Source: an uncultured Acetatifactor sp. (lineage in GTDB: Bacteria > Bacillota > Clostridia > Lachnospirales > Lachnospiraceae). From it: a stretch of DNA of 64,000 nt. Position 1 is the first letter of the stretch, and the number at the start of each line of letters is the position of its first letter. The notes under the pieces were generated by a model. The model was given only the letters and a program-made list of their open reading frames with translations. It did no database searches and was not told the origin of the DNA. Positions 58,350 through 64,000 of the stretch are shown in pieces. A program made the position numbers and the translations under genes. The stretch covers positions 62,001 through 126,000 of the forward strand of contig CAJUCE010000006.1 of assembly GCA_910584865.1 (NCBI GenBank), in the 5' to 3' direction.

Positions 58350-61004
58350 CTACCCCAGCTGGCTCTCCAGCACCTTCGCGGCCTCTGCGATACAGTCCGG
58401 GATGCCCGCCGGATTCTTGCCGCCGGCCTGGGCCATATTCGGGCGGCCGCCTCCGCCTCCGCCTACCTTCGGGGCGATGCCCTTGATCAGGTTCCCGGCA
58501 TGAGCCCCCTTTGCCAGCGCCTCCTCAGTGGCCATGGCCACCATGTTCACCTTGCCTCCCGCATTGGACAGCAACACGATGACCCCTTCTCCCAGCTTAC
58601 TTTTAAGCTGGTCTCCCAGGTCACGAAGTCCGTTCATGTCCACATTGTCCACACTGACAGCCAGCAGCTTCACACCCTTCACATCCGTCACATTATCCAT
58701 GACGTCGCCCATGGCTTCCCTTGCCGCTTTTGCCTTCAGGAACTCCAGTTCAGAGGAAAGGGCCTTAATCTGTGCCTGCATATGCTCGCATTTTTCCACC
58801 AGGCTGGCCGGGGTTGCCTTCAGTACTCTGGCAGCCTCCTCCAGGATATGCTCCTGATTTTTATAATAGGCAAAGACACCGTTCCCCGTAAGGGCCTCGA
58901 TCCTGCGGACGCCTGCCGCGATACCGTTCTCGGAGAGGATCTTGAAAGCCGCAATGGAGCCTGTATTTGCCACATGGGTTCCGCCGCAGAGCTCAGTGGA
59001 GAATTCGCCCATATTCACCACACGGACTTCCTCCCCGTATTTCTCGCCGAACAAAGCCATGGCTCCGGTCTTTCGGGCATCCTCGATATTCATCACCTGT
59101 GTAACCACAGGCAGATTCTCCGCGATCTTTTCATTGACAATCTGCTCTACCTTATCCAGCTCTTCTTTCGTCATGGCTGCGAAATGGCTGAAGTCGAAGC
59201 GCAGTCTCTCCCCGTCCACATAGGAACCGGACTGTTCCACATGGGTACCCAGCACTTCCCGGAGGGCCTTGTGCAGCAGATGGGTAGCACTGTGGTTCTT
59301 ACAGGTATCCCCGCGCTTTCCGGCATCCACAGTGAGAGTCGCCATATCTCCGACTTTTATCATGCCCCTGATAACGGTCCCGATATGGCCTACCTTTCCG
59401 CCCAAAAGCTTCACGGTATCCTTCACCTGGAAGCTGCCGTCCGCAGTCGTAATGATACCTGTGTCTGCATTCTGTCCTCCCATGGTGGCATAGAAAGGTG
59501 TCTCCTCCACAATGACGGTACCCACCTGTCCGTCTGTCAGAGCCTCCACCAGCTCGCTCTCCGTGGTCAGTACGGTGACCCTGGACTGGTGCTGTAATCT
59601 GTCATAACCCACGAACTGCGTAGTAACGGCGGCATCGATGGATTCGTACACCGTCACATCCGCTCCCATATAATTAGTCACCTTCCGGGCCTTCCGGGCC
59701 ATATCCTTCTGCCGCTGCATGCAGACGCCGAATCCGGCCTCGTCGATGGTAAATCCCTTCTCCTCCAGGATCTCCCGGGTCAGATCCATGGGGAATCCGT
59801 AAGTATCGTATAATTTAAAGGCATTCTCTCCGGACAGCTCCGTGATCTTGGCCGTCTTCATCTCATCTTCCATCTGCCCCAGAATACTTAAGCCCTGATC
59901 GATAGTCTTGTCAAATTTATCCTCTTCCTGTGTGAGGACATTGAGGATAAAGTCCCGCTTCTCCATAAGCTCCGGATAGCCGTCCCTGCTTTCATTGATC
60001 ACCGTCTCACTTAAGTTTGCCATGAACTTGTCCCTGATGCCCAGGAGTCTGCCATGTCTTGCAGCCCGGCGGATCAGGCGGCGCAGCACATAGCCTCTTC
60101 CCTCGTTGGAGGGCAGGATACCGTCGCTGATCATGAATGTAGTAGAGCGGATATGATCTGTGATCAGGCGGATAGACACATCCTTCTCCGGATCGATCTC
60201 ATATTCCGTCCCTGCGATCTGGCAGATCCGATCCCTGATGGCCTTCATGGTATCGATGTCGAACACAGTATCCACATCCTGCACCACCACGGCCAGACGC
60301 TCCAGGCCCATGCCTGTATCAATATTTTTCTGCGCCAGCTCCGTGTAGTTCCCATGTCCGTCATTGTCGAACTGCGTGAACACATTGTTCCATACTTCCA
60401 TAAAGCGGTCACACTCGCATCCCACCTTACAGTCAGGCTTTCCGCAGCCGTACTTGATACCTCTGTCGTAGTAAATCTCGGAACAGGGACCGCAGGGACC
60501 TGCGCCGTGCTCCCAGAAATTATCGCATTTTCCGTTCTCGTCCCGATAGAAGCGGGTGATTTTTGACCCGGGCACGCCGATCTCCTTCGTCCAGATATCG
60601 AAAGCCTCATCGTCCTCACAGTAGATAGACGGATAGAGCCGTTCCGGATCCATGCCCACCACCTTCGTCAGAAATTCCCAGCTCCAGGCAATAGCCTCAT
60701 GCTTGAAATAATCTCCAAAGGAGAAATTGCCCAGCATCTCAAAAAAGGTCAGATGCCTGGCGGTTTTGCCTACATTCTCTATGTCGCCGGTGCGGACGCA
60801 TTTCTGGCAGGTGGTGACCCTGCGCCTGGGCGGAATCTCCTGTCCGGTGAAATAGGGCTTTAAGGGAGCCATGCCGGAATTGATGATCAATAAGCTGTTG
60901 TCATTGTGAGGCACCAGGGAAAAGCTCTTCATTTTCAAGTGCCCTTTGCTCTCGAAAAAATCGAGAAACATTCTTCTTAACTGGTTTACGCCATAGGGTT
61001 TCAT
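58350..61004 (-). CDS. alaS: Alanine--tRNA ligase
   Basis: 884 residues from the ATG at 61004, which has GGAGG upstream; a TTG five codons earlier sits in the ribosome binding site. The class II core has HLTFFEMLGNFSFGDYF and WEHGAGPCGPCSEIYYDRG; the editing domain has HSATHLLHKAL and LCGGTHV (zinc ligands); the C-Ala domain ends near GGGGGGRPNMAQAGGK. It charges tRNA-Ala and clears Ser/Gly mischarges. The leader contains palindromes (61038-61052 and 61077-61107) but no T-box signature was found. Confidence 0.97.
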   Translation of the reverse strand: MKPYGVNQLRRMFLDFFESKGHLKMKSFSLVPHNDNSLLIINSGMAPLKPYFTGQEIPPRRRVTTCQKCVRTGDIENVGKTARHLTFFEMLGNFSFGDYFKHEAIAWSWEFLTKVVGMDPERLYPSIYCEDDEAFDIWTKEIGVPGSKITRFYRDENGKCDNFWEHGAGPCGPCSEIYYDRGIKYGCGKPDCKVGCECDRFMEVWNNVFTQFDNDGHGNYTELAQKNIDTGMGLERLAVVVQDVDTVFDIDTMKAIRDRICQIAGTEYEIDPEKDVSIRLITDHIRSTTFMISDGILPSNEGRGYVLRRLIRRAARHGRLLGIRDKFMANLSETVINESRDGYPELMEKRDFILNVLTQEEDKFDKTIDQGLSILGQMEDEMKTAKITELSGENAFKLYDTYGFPMDLTREILEEKGFTIDEAGFGVCMQRQKDMARKARKVTNYMGADVTVYESIDAAVTTQFVGYDRLQHQSRVTVLTTESELVEALTDGQVGTVIVEETPFYATMGGQNADTGIITTADGSFQVKDTVKLLGGKVGHIGTVIRGMIKVGDMATLTVDAGKRGDTCKNHSATHLLHKALREVLGTHVEQSGSYVDGERLRFDFSHFAAMTKEELDKVEQIVNEKIAENLPVVTQVMNIEDARKTGAMALFGEKYGEEVRVVNMGEFSTELCGGTHVANTGSIAAFKILSENGIAAGVRRIEALTGNGVFAYYKNQEHILEEAARVLKATPASLVEKCEHMQAQIKALSSELEFLKAKAAREAMGDVMDNVTDVKGVKLLAVSVDNVDMNGLRDLGDQLKSKLGEGVIVLLSNAGGKVNMVAMATEEALAKGAHAGNLIKGIAPKVGGGGGGRPNMAQAGGKNPAGIPDCIAEAAKVLESQLG

Positions 61005-61037
61005 GTATTTTTCCTCCAAAATCCGTATAAGTATGGG

Positions 61038-61107
61038 ACTGCCCGGGGCAGTGTTTCTCCTTTAATTGTAGAGTCTATTACAGGAACCGCTTCGCGAACC
61101 CTGTAAT
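61038..61107. repeat. Two palindromes in the alaS leader
   Basis: ACTGCCCGGGGCAGT (61038-61052) is perfect apart from the centre. ATTACAGG (61077-61084) pairs with CCTGTAAT (61100-61107) around a CG-rich middle. Both would fold in the RNA just before the alaS ribosome binding site. Confidence 0.6.
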
Positions 61108-61318
61108 CACAAAATCTATTATATCATGTATTTTCATTTTGTATAGTAGAAATTATAGATGAATCCTGTAATCCTGAAATATCAATCCAGTAAAAGTTCT
61201 TCAATCACACAGCCATGCTTTCCCGTTCTGGTACTATAATTCACTCCTGTCAGAAGAACCTTTCCCCTGAATCCGATTTAATTCAAAAATTGCACATAGT
61301 CTCTTTCCTGTATCTGGG

Positions 61319-61740
61319 TCACAGCGCCTTTCGCACTCCTGTTCCACCTGTCCCGCCAAAACGGTATCCGTCATACCATCTGCAGGCTTCCTGAAAGTCC
61401 AGGCCTCCCTTCCTGCACAGTATTCCGACCTCTTCCTCCATAAAACCTGCATATTCTGCCAGAATCCACGGCTGAAGCATGGTGTATTCGGCAAAATCCG
61501 TCAGAGCCGACTGTGTACCATACTTTTTAATTGGAAGGATTCCCGTCATATAGGCCCCCAAAATAAACCGCGACATTTGCAGCCCTTTAAATAAGCCGCG
61601 GAGTAACTGGATATAAGCCTTGTGTAATCCTGTAATCTTTGGCTTCCCGAAACAGCGCGCCCCATTCGTCTATGATGATAAAGAATTTTCTGCCTGTTTT
61701 CATGCTGACCTGTGCCAGCGCTGGACTTTGCAACTCGCCT
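61319..61740 (-). pseudogene. Frameshifted fragment of an AAA-ATPase-like protein
   Basis: Recognisable pieces in different frames: MKTGRKFFIIIDEWGALFRE, AYIQLLRGLFKGLQ, and RFILGAYMTGILPIKKYG continuing to ACRWYDGYRFGG. These are the Walker B and following parts of the same broad family as the fragment at 57529-58338, but of a different subfamily. The N-terminal Walker A part is cut off beside the ABC exporter gene and the C-terminal nuclease-fold domain is missing. Confidence 0.75.
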
Positions 61741-61753
61741 GGGGCATTTCCTC

Positions 61754-63526
61754 CTAAGAGCACCTGGCCAGCTCATAATAAAGTCCCTTCTTCGCCATCA
61801 GTTCCTCATGGGTACCCTCCTCCGCGATTCCCTGGTTGCCTATATAGAGGATACGGTCCGCATTCCGGATGGTGGACAGGCGATGAGCCACGATGAAGGA
61901 AGTCTTACCCTTCAGCAGGACCTCCAGGGCTTCCTGGATCAGCAGTTCTGTCTCCGTGTCGATGGCGCTGGTGGCCTCGTCCAGGATCACTATGGAAGGA
62001 TTTTTCAGCACGATCCGGGCAAAGCTGATGAGCTGCCGCTCGCCCGCGGACAGGCCGCTGCCCCGCTCCTCCAGCATATGCTCATATCCTCCGTTTAAAC
62101 GCATGATAAATTTATCCGCGAAAATCATCCGTGCGGCCTCCCTGCATTCCTCGTCGGTGGCGTCCCATCTCCCATAGCGAATATTGTCCAGGATCGTTCC
62201 TTTGAAAATAAAGGGATCCTGCATCAGCACACCTACCTCGGAGCGCAGAGAATAAAGACTGGCATCCCGCACATCCACATCGTCTATCCTGACGCTTCCC
62301 TCTTTCACATCATAGAAACGGGTCAGCATGCTAATCACCGTGGTCTTACCGGCGCCGGTAGGGCCTACCAGGGCAATGATTTCCCCGGGCCTGACATGTA
62401 GTGTGAAATGCTTCAGGATGTCCGTATTTTCCTCATAACAGAATGTGACATCCTGAAAGTCTACCTTCCCCTTAACATCCTTCAGGATAACCGGATTTTC
62501 CTTATCCTGAATATCGGCAGGATAGTCGATGGTGTCGAAAACCTGCTCCAGGTTGGAGCTCACCTGGGCCAGCTCCTGGATAATGGTGGACAGCTGCGCC
62601 AGAGGGTCCTGGAACGCGCCCATATAACTGGTAAAAGTGATCACTACCCCCGCGGTGATTCCCGCATCCCCGCCCAGAATCAGCGCCAGGGCAACACCGA
62701 AAATACACAATGTCCCGGTATGCCAGAACAGCTGTACCACAGGGCCGTTGAGCCGGGAACGTTTTACAATATTCCACCACATATCCACGCTTTCCTCATG
62801 GATTTGCCGGTAGATATCTTTGTTGATTTCGATCCGGTTGTAATTTTTGACAATCTGCTCTCCCATGATAGATTCCACCAGAAAAGCCGTCCGGTTGGAG
62901 TTCTTCGCCCGGTGGGCCGCATACATCTTCCGCAGGCGGGAACGGAGCCTGAAGATGATCGCCATCATGGGCACCACGGAGGCGAACACGATCAGCGTCA
63001 GCATGGGGCTTAAGGAAAGCATGAAAACCGTCACCACCACCAGTTTGACGATATAGATGGCAAACATCATCACATAATTTGAAAAAAAGTCTGCCAGCCC
63101 GTTGATATATTCCGTCACCCGTACTACAATCTTACCGTCTGGGCGGTTGTCGAAATAATCGAAGGAAAGCAGCTGCAGCCGCTCAAAGATATCTGTCCGT
63201 ATCTTTGTGATAATGCTTAAGCCCATCTTTCCCATGCTCCTGGCCTGTACGAAGGAGGAAAGTATCTCCGCGGCGGCAAGCAGCGCCAGACCGCCGCTTA
63301 CCAATGCCAGCTGGCGATAATCCTGATTTGCCACCACCTCGTCCACTACCAGCTTCAGCAGGCGCGGCGGAAGCAGGGAAACCACTGCTGCCACCAGCAT
63401 CATGCAGCTGACCAAAGCGAGGAGCCGTTTGTAGGGCAGTATGTAGGCCAGCGTCCTGCGAAGCTGCTTTAAGTCAATCTTTTTTTCGATTTTTTCGTCC
63501 TCAAAATAAGTATTTCGTGTTGCCAT
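61754..63526 (-). CDS. ABC exporter, fused membrane and ATPase domains
   Basis: 590 residues from the ATG at 63526 (MATRNTYFEDEKIEKK), with GAGG 8 nt upstream; the longer frame to 63628 lacks a site. Six membrane helices (about 30-320) precede the ATPase with GPTGAGKTT, LSAGERQLISFARIVL, VILDEATSAID and IVAHRLST. Complete motifs suggest an active half-transporter. The gene just upstream (63717 to the window edge) encodes another exporter, so the two probably form a heterodimer of the multidrug or lipid type. Confidence 0.92.
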   Translation of the reverse strand: MATRNTYFEDEKIEKKIDLKQLRRTLAYILPYKRLLALVSCMMLVAAVVSLLPPRLLKLVVDEVVANQDYRQLALVSGGLALLAAAEILSSFVQARSMGKMGLSIITKIRTDIFERLQLLSFDYFDNRPDGKIVVRVTEYINGLADFFSNYVMMFAIYIVKLVVVTVFMLSLSPMLTLIVFASVVPMMAIIFRLRSRLRKMYAAHRAKNSNRTAFLVESIMGEQIVKNYNRIEINKDIYRQIHEESVDMWWNIVKRSRLNGPVVQLFWHTGTLCIFGVALALILGGDAGITAGVVITFTSYMGAFQDPLAQLSTIIQELAQVSSNLEQVFDTIDYPADIQDKENPVILKDVKGKVDFQDVTFCYEENTDILKHFTLHVRPGEIIALVGPTGAGKTTVISMLTRFYDVKEGSVRIDDVDVRDASLYSLRSEVGVLMQDPFIFKGTILDNIRYGRWDATDEECREAARMIFADKFIMRLNGGYEHMLEERGSGLSAGERQLISFARIVLKNPSIVILDEATSAIDTETELLIQEALEVLLKGKTSFIVAHRLSTIRNADRILYIGNQGIAEEGTHEELMAKKGLYYELARCS

Positions 63527-63716
63527 CGCGTTTCCTCTGTTTCCGGCCCGGGCTTCTTCAATCCGGAAACTTCTTTCTCTATTTCTGTTCTTTATACATT
63601 TCTGCTTTGCTTTACATATCAAATCCATGTCCTGAGCGTATCTTCATTTCCATTCGCTGTTATCAAACCGGTCAAATACCAGTTTACTGGCTTGAGAGAT
63701 ATTCCTTTTTCATAGT

Positions 63717-64000
63717 CTACTCCAAATGAACCTCATCTGCCGCCTGCTCCTGCTGGACCCGGTAGATATGGGCAAAATTTCCTCCCAGCTCCATCAATTC
63801 CCGGAAAGTTCCCCTCTCCGTAATAGTACCGTCTTTCATATAAATAATTTCATCACAGTCCACAACAGAGGAAAATCGGTGGGCAGTGATAATCAACGTC
63901 TTCTCCGCAAAGTGTTCATAAATATTTTTCAAAACCACGCGTTCCGTATTCACATCCAGGGCGGATGTGGAATCATCCAGGACGAAGACCGGGGCATTCT
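63717..64000 (-). CDS. ABC exporter, C-terminal end of the ATPase domain (runs off window)
   Basis: The last 94 codons are present: PVFVLDDSTSALDV (Walker B and D-loop), LIITAHRFSSVVDCD (switch His) and the family tail GTFRELMELGGNFAHIYRVQ. The Walker B end is DD instead of DE, as in degenerate sites of heterodimeric exporters such as TM287/288. It lies 190 bp upstream of the second exporter gene. The start and membrane domain are outside the window. Confidence 0.88.
   Translation of the reverse strand, partial: NAPVFVLDDSTSALDVNTERVVLKNIYEHFAEKTLIITAHRFSSVVDCDEIIYMKDGTITERGTFRELMELGGNFAHIYRVQQEQAADEVHLE

Noticed and set aside
58293..59597. Plus-strand open frame of 434 codons
   Set aside because: It is antisense to alaS, with no signal or family features.
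61005..61233. T-box riboswitch before alaS
   Set aside because: I looked for the TGGNACCGCG box and the usual terminator with T-run and found neither.
57529..61740. One AAA-ATPase gene split in two by insertion of alaS
   Set aside because: The two fragments are in the right order and strand, but their motifs belong to different subfamilies, so they are more likely remnants of two genes.

Overview
The window reads as chromosomal DNA from an anaerobic, Gram-positive, probably spore-forming Clostridia, most likely a Lachnospiraceae gut commensal. The reasons are the gene families and their order (ylxM-ffh-rpsP-khpA-rimM; yceD-rpmF-plsX-acpP-rnc-smc-ftsY; scpA-scpB; yqfC-yqfD-phoH-ybeY), a ferredoxin-type aryl-pyruvate oxidoreductase with a phenylacetate-CoA ligase, a [FeFe]-hydrogenase-like protein, sporulation genes yqfC/yqfD, strong GGAGG ribosome binding sites and consensus sigma-A promoters. 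No rRNA, tRNA, CRISPR array or intact insertion sequence was recognised. Almost every gene is on the minus strand; the exceptions are a sensor kinase/binding-protein pair (3.0-6.9 kb) and one small secreted peptide gene (55.3 kb).

Layout. 0-2.8 kb: SRP/ribosome operon. 3.0-6.9 kb: hybrid sensor kinase overlapping a solute-binding lipoprotein gene. 6.9-13.7 kb: a two-component system, a lipoprotein and an ABC-2 transporter, with the same TTTGAC direct-repeat operator in front of the regulator gene and in front of the lipoprotein gene. 13.7-16.1 kb: YitT protein and threonine dehydratase. 16.1-23.7 kb: large conserved operon from yceD to ftsY. 23.8-28.0 kb: aryl-pyruvate oxidation genes (iorA, iorB, paaK, ACT). 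28-35 kb: lipoprotein, acetyltransferase, [FeFe] hydrogenase-like protein and two flavoproteins. 35-40 kb: flippase and the yqfC-yqfD-phoH-ybeY group. 40-47 kb: nucleoside phosphorylase, two D,D-carboxypeptidases, condensin subunits ScpA/ScpB, a phosphoesterase and rpsU. 47-52 kb: a decaying region with an intact MutS-like ATPase beside several gene remnants. 52-57 kb: a small Cys-containing secreted protein, a large fused binding lipoprotein, and a TPR/HTH regulator lying tail-to-tail with a small secreted peptide gene. 57-64 kb: alaS between two remnants of AAA/PD-(D/E)XK proteins, then a two-gene ABC exporter cut by the window edge.

The points most worth following are: the possible peptide-signalling pair at 55.3-57.3 kb; an 18-bp tandem repeat family (core TTCCATGGAA) that lies between genes and also in frame inside two flavoprotein genes; two copies of a GTTCCGCA-flanked palindromic element; a helically phased direct-repeat array at 49.98-50.10 kb; the shared TTTGAC operators; and a cluster of genes broken by internal deletions. 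All functional calls rest on motifs read by eye; no database search was possible.
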